Assembly: GCF_003065365.1 (NCBI RefSeq)
Contig: NZ_CP023276.1
Location: 62,001-126,000, forward strand
DNA: 64,000 nt
Direction of reading: 5' to 3'
DNA from: Polynucleobacter difficilis
Lineage (GTDB): Bacteria; Pseudomonadota; Gammaproteobacteria; Burkholderiales; Burkholderiaceae
Below the pieces are notes generated by a model. That model ran no database searches. It saw only the letters and a list, made by a program, of their open reading frames with translations, and was not told where the DNA came from. The first letter of the stretch is position 1. Each line of letters starts with the position of its first letter. A program made the position numbers and the translations under genes. This document shows, one piece after another, positions 26,105 to 34,452 of this stretch.

Positions 26105-26851
26105 ATGAAGCACGCCATCAGACGTGTTTTTATTGCTGTACTGTCCGTAAGCATGATTGGATGCGCCACTATTCCGGCGGGTGTCCAGCCTTCGGCGCAA
26201 GACCCATGGGAGTCATTTAACCGCTCTATTTTCAGTTTCAATGAAGGCTTAGACACATACGTTCTCAAGCCGGTAACTACCGGTTATCGCTATGTGGTGC
26301 CTTCCGTGGCGCGCGATGGCATCAATAATTTTTTTGGTAACTACAACGATATTTATTCTGCACTGAACCAGTTATTGCAAGGCAATCCCGGCGTAGCAGC
26401 CAAAGGCTTGATGCGTGTGGTCGTTAACACCCTTTTTGGATTGGGCGGCTTCATTGATATGGCCACGCCTGGGGGCCTACCAAAAAACAAAGCCGACTTT
26501 GGGCAAACCTTCGGCGTGTGGGGTATTCCATCGGGCCCCTATGTTGTCTTGCCGTTTTTTGGCCCTAGCTCGGTGCGCGATACCTTTGGAACGGCCGCTG
26601 ACATAGAGTCCGATTATTTATTGCGCTTATTGCCTGACGTTGCCTTGCGAAATAGCCTGACTGGCTTACGTATCGTGAATGCTCGAAATAACTACTATCA
26701 GGCTGGCGATCTTTTGGAAGGCGCGGCAATTGATAAGTACTCTTTTGTGCGGGATGGGTACATTCAGCGTCGACAGTACCAAATTGATGAAAGTAAGGCG
26801 GGTTATGACGATGAAGAACCACTGCCGCCATTTCAAAATCCCTACGAATAG
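26105..26851 (+). CDS. mlaA: Outer-membrane lipoprotein MlaA (VacJ)
   Basis: MlaA sits in the outer membrane with a porin and removes phospholipids from the outer leaflet, passing them to MlaC. I choose the ATG at 26105 (248 residues). It gives a lipoprotein signal with SMIGC as lipobox (Cys near residue 19). A GTG at 26081 overlapping the mlaD stop would add WPHS before the signal and is less likely. Family blocks are DPWESFNRSIFSFNE, PGGLPKNKADFGQTFGVWG, YVVLPFFGPSSVRDTFG and YDDEEPL near the end. Having mlaA inside the mla operon differs from E. coli, where it is elsewhere. Confidence 0.94.
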   Translation: MKHAIRRVFIAVLSVSMIGCATIPAGVQPSAQDPWESFNRSIFSFNEGLDTYVLKPVTTGYRYVVPSVARDGINNFFGNYNDIYSALNQLLQGNPGVAAKGLMRVVVNTLFGLGGFIDMATPGGLPKNKADFGQTFGVWGIPSGPYVVLPFFGPSSVRDTFGTAADIESDYLLRLLPDVALRNSLTGLRIVNARNNYYQAGDLLEGAAIDKYSFVRDGYIQRRQYQIDESKAGYDDEEPLPPFQNPYE

Positions 26852-26953
26852 ATTCCAAGATAGTGAATGGCAGCGCTTTTGCTGAGTTTGCTAGGGCGAG
26901 CTAAAATTACGCTACCTACTCAAATCGAGCTGTAACACTAAAGAGAAGCCCAA

Positions 26954-27604
26954 TTGAATATCAATATCCGCAACATTTTTTCCATCTGCACTGCACTGGC
27001 CGCAATCTGGTTTGTTAACCCGGTTAGCGCCCAAAATGCCCCCATCGACGAATCCAGTCCAAATGGATTAATTCGCAGCATTGTGAGCGATGTCATGGCC
27101 TCGATTAAAGCGGATCCAGAAATTCAGAAGGGCAATATTGCGCGTGTAGTTGATCTGGTAGAGAAGAAAATTGTTCCCTATACCGATATGCGGCGTACCA
27201 CCGAGATGTCGATGGGCCCCAATTGGCGAAAGGCAACACCAGAGCAACAAACGCAACTCATCGCTGAATTTAAAACCCTATTGATCCGCACGTACTCGGG
27301 CGCATTAAGCCAGGTGCGCGATCAAACCGTTCAATACAAAGCCTTGCGTGCAGCGCCCACGGATACCGAAGTAATTGTGCGTACGGTGGTGCTTGGCCGC
27401 GGCGACCCGATTCCGCTGGATTACCGTTTGGAGAAAACACCTGCTGGCTGGAAGGTATATGACATCAACGTTTTAGGGGTGTGGCTGGTAGAAAACTACC
27501 GTAACCAATTTACAAATCAAATTAATCAAAATGGTATTGATGGCCTGATCGCGTTTTTAAAAGAGCGTAATAAGATGCTGGCCTCTGCTCGTCCTAGTAA
27601 TTAA
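26954..27604 (+). CDS. mlaC: Periplasmic phospholipid-binding protein MlaC
   Basis: MlaC shuttles a phospholipid across the periplasm between MlaA and MlaD. The 216-residue protein has a signal peptide (~1-27, ending SAQN). The Tol_Tol_Ttg2 domain follows, with PYTDMRRTTEMSMG, LIRTYSGALSQVRDQ and WKVYDINVLGVWLVENYRNQF, all typical. The start is a TTG at 26954 after an AGAG box. The 102-base gap after mlaA is the longest in this operon and shows no clear terminator. Confidence 0.94.
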   Translation: MNINIRNIFSICTALAAIWFVNPVSAQNAPIDESSPNGLIRSIVSDVMASIKADPEIQKGNIARVVDLVEKKIVPYTDMRRTTEMSMGPNWRKATPEQQTQLIAEFKTLLIRTYSGALSQVRDQTVQYKALRAAPTDTEVIVRTVVLGRGDPIPLDYRLEKTPAGWKVYDINVLGVWLVENYRNQFTNQINQNGIDGLIAFLKERNKMLASARPSN

Positions 27605-27614
27605 CGAACAAGCT

Positions 27615-27881
27615 ATGCCGTATACCCTGCCATCTACCTTAACCCAGCAAAATGCTTTAGCAGTCGAGGCTGATGGACTACGCGATCTGGCGCTATTAGA
27701 AACGGTCGATTGTGCTGCGCTGAGCGATTTTGATTCCAGTGCGTTGGCTGTCTTGATTGCATGGCAAAAAAAATTACGGCAGGCTCAGCGCGAGCTAACC
27801 TTGGTAAGTTCACCACTAAAATTGTGTGTCTTAGCCCAGGTTTACGGCGTTGCTGAGTTGTTGGGCACGCCAGTAGCATGA
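27615..27881 (+). CDS. mlaB: STAS-domain protein MlaB
   Basis: MlaB is a small cytoplasmic STAS protein that binds MlaF and is needed for complex assembly. The product has 88 residues with the STAS core VDCAALSDFDSSALAVLI. The acidic-Ser motif sits at the helix start, and a second motif VYGVAELLG lies near the end. It starts 10 bases after mlaC. Its stop overlaps the start of the next ABC ATPase by four bases, linking the mla operon to the ABC-2 exporter genes. Confidence 0.88.
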   Translation: MPYTLPSTLTQQNALAVEADGLRDLALLETVDCAALSDFDSSALAVLIAWQKKLRQAQRELTLVSSPLKLCVLAQVYGVAELLGTPVA

Positions 27882-28630
27882 CTTCGGCAATATCGATTAA
27901 AGGCATATCAAAGCAGTACGGCGTCTTGCAAGCCTTAGACGACGTTTCCCTTCAAATCCATGAAGGTGAGTTCTTTGGTCTTCTTGGTCCTAACGGTGCT
28001 GGCAAAACAACCCTCATCTCCATTTTGGCTGGGCTGTGTAAGCCGGATCATGGCAGCGCTTCAATCATGGGCGTTGATGTGCAGTCGACCCACCGCGAAG
28101 CGCGCCGCATGCTGGGTGTGGTGCCACAAGAATTGGTTTTTGATCCCTTCTTTACGGTACGCGAAACCTTACGCTTTCAGTCGGGCTACTTTGGTATTCG
28201 CAATAACGATGCGTGGATCGATGAGATCATGGCCAACTTAGACTTGACTGGTAAAGCCGATAGCAATATGCGCTCCCTCTCGGGCGGCATGAAACGCCGT
28301 GTCTTGGTCGCGCAAGCGCTAGTGCACCGCCCGCCGGTGATCGTTCTGGATGAGCCAACGGCCGGAGTGGATGTGGAGTTACGCCAATCCCTGTGGCAAT
28401 TTATTAGCAGACTCAATCAGGATGGGCACACCATCGTATTGACCACCCATTATTTAGAAGAGGCTGAGGCCTTGTGTCAGCGCATTGCGATGCTAAAGCA
28501 AGGGAAGGTAGTGGCATTAGATACCACAGCTAATTTACTGTCTCGGTTTGGCGGTGCAAAAAAAGAAAATGGCGAGGCAGCGGATTTAGAGGATGTCTTT
28601 GTTCACATCATGTCTGGAAACGCAGCATGA
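27878..28630 (+). CDS. ABC-2 type transporter ATP-binding protein (YadG-like)
   Basis: This 250-residue ATPase has Walker A GPNGAGKTT (~38-46), Q-loop GVVPQELVF, signature LSGGMKRRVLVAQAL and Walker B VIVLDEPTAGVD. The switch His is in VLTTHYLEEAEAL. It resembles E. coli YadG and the NatA/DrrA class. The substrate is not known. It overlaps mlaB and the permease gene by four bases on each side, so it is part of the same transcript. In Burkholderiales this pair regularly follows mlaB. Confidence 0.9.
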   Translation: MTSAISIKGISKQYGVLQALDDVSLQIHEGEFFGLLGPNGAGKTTLISILAGLCKPDHGSASIMGVDVQSTHREARRMLGVVPQELVFDPFFTVRETLRFQSGYFGIRNNDAWIDEIMANLDLTGKADSNMRSLSGGMKRRVLVAQALVHRPPVIVLDEPTAGVDVELRQSLWQFISRLNQDGHTIVLTTHYLEEAEALCQRIAMLKQGKVVALDTTANLLSRFGGAKKENGEAADLEDVFVHIMSGNAA

Positions 28631-29406
28631 AGCATGCTCCATTTGACTATGGCAGCGGCTTTCCGACGCTGCTTCGCAAAGAAGTAAAACGCTTTTATAA
28701 GGTGGCGTTTCAGACGGTGGCAGCGCCGGTACTGACCGCAGTACTCTACCTTTTGATTTTTGGCCACGTACTGGAAGGCAAGGTGGAGATGTATGGTCAC
28801 CTGAGCTATACCGCCTTTTTGATTCCGGGCCTCGTGATGATGAGTCTGTTGCAAAATGCATTTGCGAATACCTCATCCTCTTTAATTCAATCCAAGATCA
28901 CCGGCAATTTGGTTTTTGTTCTATTGGCGCCCTTAAGTAATCTAGAGTTTTATGCCGCCTATGTGCTGGCTGCAGTAGTGCGCGGCGTGGTGGTTGGCCT
29001 GGGCGTTTTCTTAATTACGGCTTGGTTTGTAGAGCCCAGCTTTGCATACCCAATTTGGATTATCGTTTTTGCTTTTCTGGGCGCGGCAATTTTAGGTAGC
29101 ATGGGCTTAGTTGCTGGCATCTGGGCTGATAAGTTTGATCAACTGGCTGCCTTTCAGAATTTCTTGATCATGCCTGCGACGATGTTGTCAGGCGTTTTCT
29201 ATTCCATTCATACCTTGCCGCCGGTGTGGCAAACCATATCCCATTTCAATCCCTTCTTTTATATGATTGATGGATTTCGCTATGGCTTTTTTGGCGTATC
29301 GGATGTTTCTCCGTGGATGAGCTTTGCCATCGTCGGTGGATTTTTTGTGGCGGTGTCGCTTGCTGCCTTGCGCATGCTTAAAACCGGGTATAAATTACGG
29401 CATTAA
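28627..29406 (+). CDS. ABC-2 type transporter permease (YadH-like)
   Basis: This 259-residue inner-membrane permease has about six hydrophobic helices. The ABC-2 membrane signature spans roughly residues 160-230, with MLSGVFYSIHTLPPVWQTIS followed by an FYMIDGFRYGFFG block. It pairs with the ATPase immediately upstream (four-base overlap). It resembles E. coli YadH. The transported substrate is unknown; a link to envelope lipids is suggested only by the operon. Confidence 0.9.
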   Translation: MKHAPFDYGSGFPTLLRKEVKRFYKVAFQTVAAPVLTAVLYLLIFGHVLEGKVEMYGHLSYTAFLIPGLVMMSLLQNAFANTSSSLIQSKITGNLVFVLLAPLSNLEFYAAYVLAAVVRGVVVGLGVFLITAWFVEPSFAYPIWIIVFAFLGAAILGSMGLVAGIWADKFDQLAAFQNFLIMPATMLSGVFYSIHTLPPVWQTISHFNPFFYMIDGFRYGFFGVSDVSPWMSFAIVGGFFVAVSLAALRMLKTGYKLRH

Positions 29407-29447
29407 GCCGCACCTGAATTCAATTGCTGTACTTTATGGAGTAACCG

Positions 29448-29696
29448 ATGTTCCCAACCCCAGAACAAATACAGTCCTATATTCAGCAAGGTATTGCTTG
29501 TAGCCATCTTACGGTGGAGGGCGATGGCCAGCATTTTTATGCAACGGTGGTGAGTGCCGAGTTTGAAGGCAAGCGCCTGATTCAGCGCCATCAATTGGTG
29601 TATGCCGCTTTGGGTGATCGCATGAAGGCTGAGGTGCATGCCTTATCGATTAAAGCATTGACACCAGCTGAGTTTGCAGAAAAAGCAGGTCAATAA
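29448..29696 (+). CDS. ibaG: BolA-family protein IbaG
   Basis: IbaG (YrbA) is a small BolA-like protein that can bind a 2Fe-2S cluster together with a monothiol glutaredoxin. The 82-residue product has the helix-turn-helix-like BolA core HLTVEGDGQHFYATVVS, then the RHQLVYAALGDRM motif with conserved His. It lies between the mla/ABC genes and murA, as yrbA does in E. coli and many proteobacteria. A monothiol glutaredoxin partner, grxD, is encoded at 55287-55595. Confidence 0.92.
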   Translation: MFPTPEQIQSYIQQGIACSHLTVEGDGQHFYATVVSAEFEGKRLIQRHQLVYAALGDRMKAEVHALSIKALTPAEFAEKAGQ

Positions 29697-29748
29697 TTCA
29701 GTAGCAATATGCATGAAGCACGCAGCAATATAAAGAAAATAAAGCGCA

Positions 29749-31011
29749 ATGGATAAGTTAAAAATGATTGGCGGAAAGCCGCTGCAAGGCGAGGTACTCA
29801 TCGCGGGTGCAAAAAATGCAGCCCTACCGATTCTGTGCGCATGCCTTTTAAGTAAGGATCCGATCGAACTGCGCAATGTGCCTGATCTGCAGGATGTGCG
29901 CACCATGCTTAAGTTGCTTAAAAACATGGGTGTACAGGTGAGCTTCCCCGACCCTGAAAATCGTACCCACTTGATCTTAAGTGCAGCCAGCATCACCAGC
30001 TTTGAGGCGACGTACGACATCGTCAAGACCATGCGCGCCTCGATCTTGGTTTTGGGCCCCTTGTTAGCGCGCCTCGGTAAGGCAACGGTTTCTTTGCCTG
30101 GAGGTTGTGCGATTGGTGCTAGGCCAGTTGATCAGCACATTAAAGGTTTAAAGGCGATGGGCGCTGCCATGAAAATCAAGGGCGGCAATATTGAAGCTAA
30201 AGCAGAGCGCTTACAGGGCGCATCGATTCTGACGGACATGATTACTGTTACTGGTACTGAAAACCTCTTAATGGCAGCAACATTAGCTAAAGGAACAACC
30301 ACCTTAGAGAATGCCGCGCGCGAACCCGAGGTGAGCGATTTAGCGGAGTTGCTGGTCAAAATGGGCGCCAAGATTACTGGCATTGGCAGCGATAAGCTTG
30401 TTATCGAAGGCGTAGATGCCTTGCACGGCGCTGAGCATAGCGTCATCCCAGACCGAATTGAGGCCGGCACCTTCTTGTGCGCCGTTGCTGCAGCCGGCGG
30501 CGATGTGCTGGTAAAGCACTGCCGCCCCGATACCTTGGATGCGGTCTTGGTCAAATTGCGTGAAGTGGGATTAGATGTAGAAACCGGACCCGATTGGATT
30601 CGGGCCAAGATGCAGGGGCGCCCAAAGGCGGTGAACTTTCGTACCTCGGAGTATCCGGCATTCCCAACCGATATGCAGGCACAGCTGATGAGCGTGAATG
30701 CCATTGCACAGGGCAGTTCGACCATTACTGAAACGATCTTTGAGAACCGCTTTATGCACGTGCAAGAGCTCAACCGCCTGGGCGCGGATATTGCGATTGA
30801 GGGCAATACCGCCATCGCCCAGGGCGTTGAGGCTTTGTCAGGCGCGACGGTCATGGCAACGGACCTTCGGGCATCTGCCAGTCTCGTGATTGCTGGACTG
30901 GCGGCGCAAGGGGAGACGATCGTTGACCGGATTTACCACTTAGACCGTGGTTATGACCGGATGGAGCAAAAATTAACCCAATTGGGCGCAAACATCGAGC
31001 GCGTGAAATAA
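29749..31011 (+). CDS. murA: UDP-N-acetylglucosamine 1-carboxyvinyltransferase
   Basis: MurA transfers enolpyruvate from PEP to UDP-GlcNAc, the first committed peptidoglycan step, and is the fosfomycin target. The 420-residue protein has the catalytic Cys C120 in SLPGGCAIGARPVDQH. It also has the N-terminal GAKNAALPI and the FPTDMQAQLM block. Two inside-out alpha/beta domains are expected. It sits between ibaG and hisG, a conserved betaproteobacterial order, and hisG follows after seven bases. Confidence 0.97.
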   Translation: MDKLKMIGGKPLQGEVLIAGAKNAALPILCACLLSKDPIELRNVPDLQDVRTMLKLLKNMGVQVSFPDPENRTHLILSAASITSFEATYDIVKTMRASILVLGPLLARLGKATVSLPGGCAIGARPVDQHIKGLKAMGAAMKIKGGNIEAKAERLQGASILTDMITVTGTENLLMAATLAKGTTTLENAAREPEVSDLAELLVKMGAKITGIGSDKLVIEGVDALHGAEHSVIPDRIEAGTFLCAVAAAGGDVLVKHCRPDTLDAVLVKLREVGLDVETGPDWIRAKMQGRPKAVNFRTSEYPAFPTDMQAQLMSVNAIAQGSSTITETIFENRFMHVQELNRLGADIAIEGNTAIAQGVEALSGATVMATDLRASASLVIAGLAAQGETIVDRIYHLDRGYDRMEQKLTQLGANIERVK

Positions 31012-31018
31012 TAGTTCC

Positions 31019-31645
31019 ATGAAATTAACCCTCGCCCTCTCCAAGGGCCGCATCTTCGAAGAGACAACAGCGATTCTGTCCAAGATCGGCATTCGGCCGC
31101 TGGAGGATCCTGAAAAGTCACGCAAGCTCATTATTGAGACCTCGAATCCCGATGTGCGCCTAATCATTGTGCGCGCCTCGGATGTACCAACGTATGTGCA
31201 GTTTGGCGGCGCTGATTTTGGGGTAGCTGGCTTGGATGTCTTAATGGAAAAGGGCACGGATGGTCTTTACGTACCATTTGATCTGGGTATTGCCAAATGC
31301 CGTATGTCGGTGGCCGTGCGCGCCGGTTTTGATTACGCTGAAGCCGTTCGTCAAGGATCGCGCCTGAAGGTAGCCACTAAGTATGTGAACTGCGCGCGTG
31401 AGCACTTTGCCAATAAAGGGGTGCACATCGATACGATTCAGCTCTATGGTTCGATGGAGCTTGCTCCCTTGGTCGGTTTAGCAGATGCGATTGTTGATTT
31501 AGTGTCGACGGGTAACACCTTAAAAGCCAATGGCTTGGTTGAGGTGGAGGCGATTGCTGATATCAGTGCGCGTCTGGTGGTGAACCAGGCATCGTACAAG
31601 CGCAAGCGTGCGCAGCTACAACCCTTTTTTGATCAGCTGAAGTAA
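31019..31645 (+). CDS. hisG: ATP phosphoribosyltransferase, short catalytic subunit
   Basis: HisG starts histidine synthesis by joining ATP and PRPP. This 208-residue form lacks the C-terminal regulatory domain and therefore needs the HisRS-like partner HisZ. HisZ is not in this window and is usually elsewhere in Burkholderiales. Motifs include LALSKGRIFEE, RASDVPTYVQFGGADFGVAG, and the PRPP loop ADAIVDLVSTGNTLKANGL. It is the first gene of the his cluster and probably shares transcription with murA. Confidence 0.96.
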   Translation: MKLTLALSKGRIFEETTAILSKIGIRPLEDPEKSRKLIIETSNPDVRLIIVRASDVPTYVQFGGADFGVAGLDVLMEKGTDGLYVPFDLGIAKCRMSVAVRAGFDYAEAVRQGSRLKVATKYVNCAREHFANKGVHIDTIQLYGSMELAPLVGLADAIVDLVSTGNTLKANGLVEVEAIADISARLVVNQASYKRKRAQLQPFFDQLK

Positions 31646-31650
31646 TAACC

Positions 31651-32985
31651 ATGTCAGCTTCAATTCAGATTAAGCGCCTTAATAGCGGCGATGCGAACTT
31701 CAAAGCGACACTGATGGCCAGTTTGTCTCTGCCCAGCGCAGATGACAATGCCATTGATGCTGCAGTGATGGGCATTTTGGCCGATGTCAAAGCGCGCGGC
31801 GATGCAGCGGTGCTGGACTACACCAAGCGCTTTGATCGATTGAGCAGTGCTAACACAGCTAAGAGCGTTGCAGATTTAGAAATCGCGCGCGGTGATCTCG
31901 AGCAGGCCTATCTGCAGTTACCGCCTGAGCAAAAAAATGCATTGGATATTGCCGCAAGCCGGGTACGGGCGTATCACGAACAACAGCGTATCGAAGCGGG
32001 TTGCCATTCTTGGGAATACACCGAAGCCGATGGAACGCGCTTAGGCCAAAAGGTCACACCGCTTGATCGTGTCGGTATTTATGTGCCTGGAGGTAAAGCG
32101 GCTTACCCTTCATCGGTGTTAATGAATGCCATTCCAGCGAAGGTCGCTGGCGTGCAAGAAGTCATTATGGTGGTGCCAACGCCAGACGGCGCGCGCAATC
32201 CCTTGGTGCTGGCTGCTGCCTGGTTGGCTGGGGTTGATCGGGTCTTTACGATTGGCGGCGCACAAGCCGTTGCTGCCTTGGCTTACGGCACAGATACCGT
32301 ACCTGCGGTGGATAAGATTGTCGGTCCAGGCAATGCCTATGTTGCTGCCGCAAAGCGCCGCGTGTTTGGTACGGTTGGTATCGACATGATTGCCGGCCCC
32401 TCAGAAATACTGGTGCTGTGCGATGGCACTACCAATCCCGATTGGGTTGCTATGGATTTGTTCTCGCAGGCCGAGCACGATGAATTAGCGCAGTCGATTT
32501 TGCTCACGCCCGATGCACAATTTATTGAAGCAGTCCAAAGTAGCATCGATCGCCTCTTACCCGAGATGCCACGTAAGGATGTGATCCGCACATCACTAAC
32601 GAATCGCGCATTATTGATTCAGGTGAAAGACATGGCGGAGTCGTGTGCGATCGCCAATGCAATTGCCGCAGAACATTTAGAGATTTGCGCACAGGAACCC
32701 AGAAAGTGGGCTGAGCTGATTCGCCATGCAGGCGCAATCTTTATGGGTAACTACACCAGTGAATCACTCGGTGATTATTGCGCAGGACCCAATCACGTTT
32801 TACCGACAGCGCGCACAGCGCGTTTCTCATCGCCACTGGGTGTCTATGACTTTATTAAACGCTCCAGCATGATTGAAGTCAGCGAAGCTGGCGCACAAGC
32901 CTTAGGTAAAGTTGCCAGCACACTAGCCCACGGTGAGGGCTTGCAAGCCCATGCTCGGGCTGCTGAGATGCGTTTGAAGAAATAA
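31651..32985 (+). CDS. hisD: Histidinol dehydrogenase
   Basis: HisD carries out the last two steps, oxidising L-histidinol to histidine with two NAD and zinc. The 444-residue protein is full length. Typical blocks are VGIYVPGGKAAYPSSVLMNA, RVFTIGGAQAVAALAYGT, KIVGPGNAYVAAAKR and the metal-site region SQAEHDE. The C-terminal block GDYCAGPNHVLPT and the catalytic AAEHLEI region are present. It starts five bases after hisG. Downstream, the usual hisC is not collinear: a short ORF follows, then hisC on the opposite strand. Confidence 0.97.
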   Translation: MSASIQIKRLNSGDANFKATLMASLSLPSADDNAIDAAVMGILADVKARGDAAVLDYTKRFDRLSSANTAKSVADLEIARGDLEQAYLQLPPEQKNALDIAASRVRAYHEQQRIEAGCHSWEYTEADGTRLGQKVTPLDRVGIYVPGGKAAYPSSVLMNAIPAKVAGVQEVIMVVPTPDGARNPLVLAAAWLAGVDRVFTIGGAQAVAALAYGTDTVPAVDKIVGPGNAYVAAAKRRVFGTVGIDMIAGPSEILVLCDGTTNPDWVAMDLFSQAEHDELAQSILLTPDAQFIEAVQSSIDRLLPEMPRKDVIRTSLTNRALLIQVKDMAESCAIANAIAAEHLEICAQEPRKWAELIRHAGAIFMGNYTSESLGDYCAGPNHVLPTARTARFSSPLGVYDFIKRSSMIEVSEAGAQALGKVASTLAHGEGLQAHARAAEMRLKK

Positions 32986-33014
32986 GCGACAAAATTTAAT
33001 AGAGGTAAAGCAGT

Positions 33015-33191
33015 ATGGTCACTACGACAAAAAGCCGCATTATTGATGAAATGTTAGAAACTTTTGCTGAGCTTAAAAAAGCAGGAGTAGTCAGCAAAAA
33101 GCAAATAGCTGAATTTGAGGCATTAAAAAGCCTAGAGCAAAAACCGATTAAATCAAAAGCGGTCCATCACCAAAATCGTTATCAAAGCTGA
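33015..33191 (+). pseudogene. 58-residue ORF resembling the N-terminus of an XRE/HigA-type antitoxin
   Basis: The ORF has an ATG after a GAGG box and encodes 58 residues. The segment IIDEMLETFAELKKAGVVSKK followed by AEFEALKSLEQKPIKS resembles, from memory, the helical N-terminus found before the helix-turn-helix in HigA-like antitoxins. The helix-turn-helix part is missing and the last residues (KAVHHQNRYQS) look unrelated. No toxin gene is nearby. It is either a decayed antitoxin or a small protein in its own right. It sits exactly at the junction between hisD and the inverted hisC. Confidence 0.45.
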
Positions 33192-33192
33192 A

Positions 33193-33213
33193 AAAAGCTT
33201 TAGGCTTTTCTAT
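33193..33213 (+). terminator. Weak terminator-like hairpin after the 58-residue ORF
   Basis: AAAAGC and GCTTTT (33193-33198 and 33204-33209) form a six-base stem with a five-base loop. The T-run is short. It lies just past the stop of the small ORF and before the convergent hisC. Confidence 0.35.
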
Positions 33214-33245
33214 AGGCGAGGATAAGCTGGGTAATACAATGTGCT

Positions 33246-34313
33246 TTATTTAACCAACTCCTCTAAAGCCCCAATCAATTCCTGATTCTGCTCATCCGTA
33301 CCAATCGTGATGCGCAAGAAGGCATCAATGCGAGGCGACTTAAAGTGGCGCACGATGATGCCGCGTTCACGCAGCTGCTGATAAAGCGTAGCGCCTGCAT
33401 GCTTGGAGTGACGTGTAAATACAAAATTGGCAGTGGACGGAAGGGTTTCAAAGCCGAGTCGGTCTAGTGCGTTGACTAGAGCCTCTCTGGTTTTAACTAC
33501 CTTGGCCGACATTGCCTCCAGGTGCGCTTGGTCTTCAATCGCAGCAATGGCGCCTACCTGTGCAAGGCGACCCAAGGGGTAGGAGTTAAAACTGTTTTTG
33601 ACTCGCTCGAGGCCCTCAATCAACGCGGGGTGACCCACAGCAAAACCAACCCGCAGCCCAGCTAAGGCACGTGACTTGGACAGGGTGTGGCTGACTAATA
33701 AATTCTCAGGGCAGTTTGGGCCACGCAGGAGCGGTATGCAGGACTCAGTGCCGTAGTCGACGTAGGCTTCATCTACCACGATGACGGAGCCGGAGTTTTT
33801 CTTGAGCAGTCGCTCAATCTCGGAGCGGGGGATGGATCTGCCGGTGGGCGCATTGGGATTAGGAAAAATAATGCCGCCATTGAGTTTGGCGTAATCGTCT
33901 AGATTGATTGCAAAATCAGCGCTCAGGGGGACGGTTTCATACTCAATGCCAAACAGTTTGCAGTAGACCGGATAAAAGCTATAGGTGATGTCTGGAAACA
34001 AAATCGGCGATTTTTGCTTGAGTAGACCCTGGAAAACATGCGCTAAGACTTCATCCGAGCCGTTGCCCAAAAAAACCTGTTTGGGGTCAAGGCCGTGTAG
34101 TGTGGCAATCGCTTGTTTTAGGCGCGCACCCTCAGGATCTGGATACAGGCGTAAGTCGCTGGTATTTTCGGCGGCAATTGCTGCAAGCGCTTTAGGCGAT
34201 GGGCCGTAAGGGCTTTCGTTGGTATTGAGCTTAACGAGCCGCTCCACCTGCGGCTGCTCCCCGGGAACATAGGGGGTCAATGTTTGTACAACGGGGCTCC
34301 AAAAGCGACTCAT
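33246..34313 (-). CDS. hisC: Histidinol-phosphate aminotransferase
   Basis: HisC transaminates imidazole-acetol phosphate with glutamate, using PLP. I choose the ATG at 34313 (355 residues; GAGAAG ribosome-binding site), because the longer frame to 34403 adds a non-conserved hydrophobic leader. Family residues are LNTNESPYGPSP, the GNGSDEVLAHVFQ block, IIFPNPNAPTGRSIP, DEAYVDYG and the PLP lysine in TLSKSRALAGLRVGF. It lies on the minus strand inside a plus-strand his cluster, whereas related Burkholderiales carry hisGDCB collinearly. This suggests a local inversion. Confidence 0.95.
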   Translation of the reverse strand: MSRFWSPVVQTLTPYVPGEQPQVERLVKLNTNESPYGPSPKALAAIAAENTSDLRLYPDPEGARLKQAIATLHGLDPKQVFLGNGSDEVLAHVFQGLLKQKSPILFPDITYSFYPVYCKLFGIEYETVPLSADFAINLDDYAKLNGGIIFPNPNAPTGRSIPRSEIERLLKKNSGSVIVVDEAYVDYGTESCIPLLRGPNCPENLLVSHTLSKSRALAGLRVGFAVGHPALIEGLERVKNSFNSYPLGRLAQVGAIAAIEDQAHLEAMSAKVVKTREALVNALDRLGFETLPSTANFVFTRHSKHAGATLYQQLRERGIIVRHFKSPRIDAFLRITIGTDEQNQELIGALEELVK

Positions 34314-34452
34314 CGAAATTCTTCTCGGTAATGTTAAACAATGCCGCAGGGCAATAAACCAAAGGCTAAGTGAATGATTTAAATACAACAAATCCAACGG
34401 CAATGATATTATGAGGCTTCACTCAACACTTCGCCTACAGGCGCTTTGATGT

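Noticed and set aside
30132..30854. 240-codon minus-strand frame inside murA
   Set aside because: Shadow of murA codon usage; Ser/Ala/Pro-rich with no recognisable domain or ribosome-binding site.
31019..31645. hisG considered truncated
   Set aside because: The 208-residue short form is the normal HisZ-dependent type in this group.
33210..34440. Short inverted match flanking hisC (33210-33220 versus 34430-34440, 9 of 11 bases)
   Set aside because: By rough estimate such a match is expected by chance in two windows of this size, so it is not evidence for the inversion mechanism.
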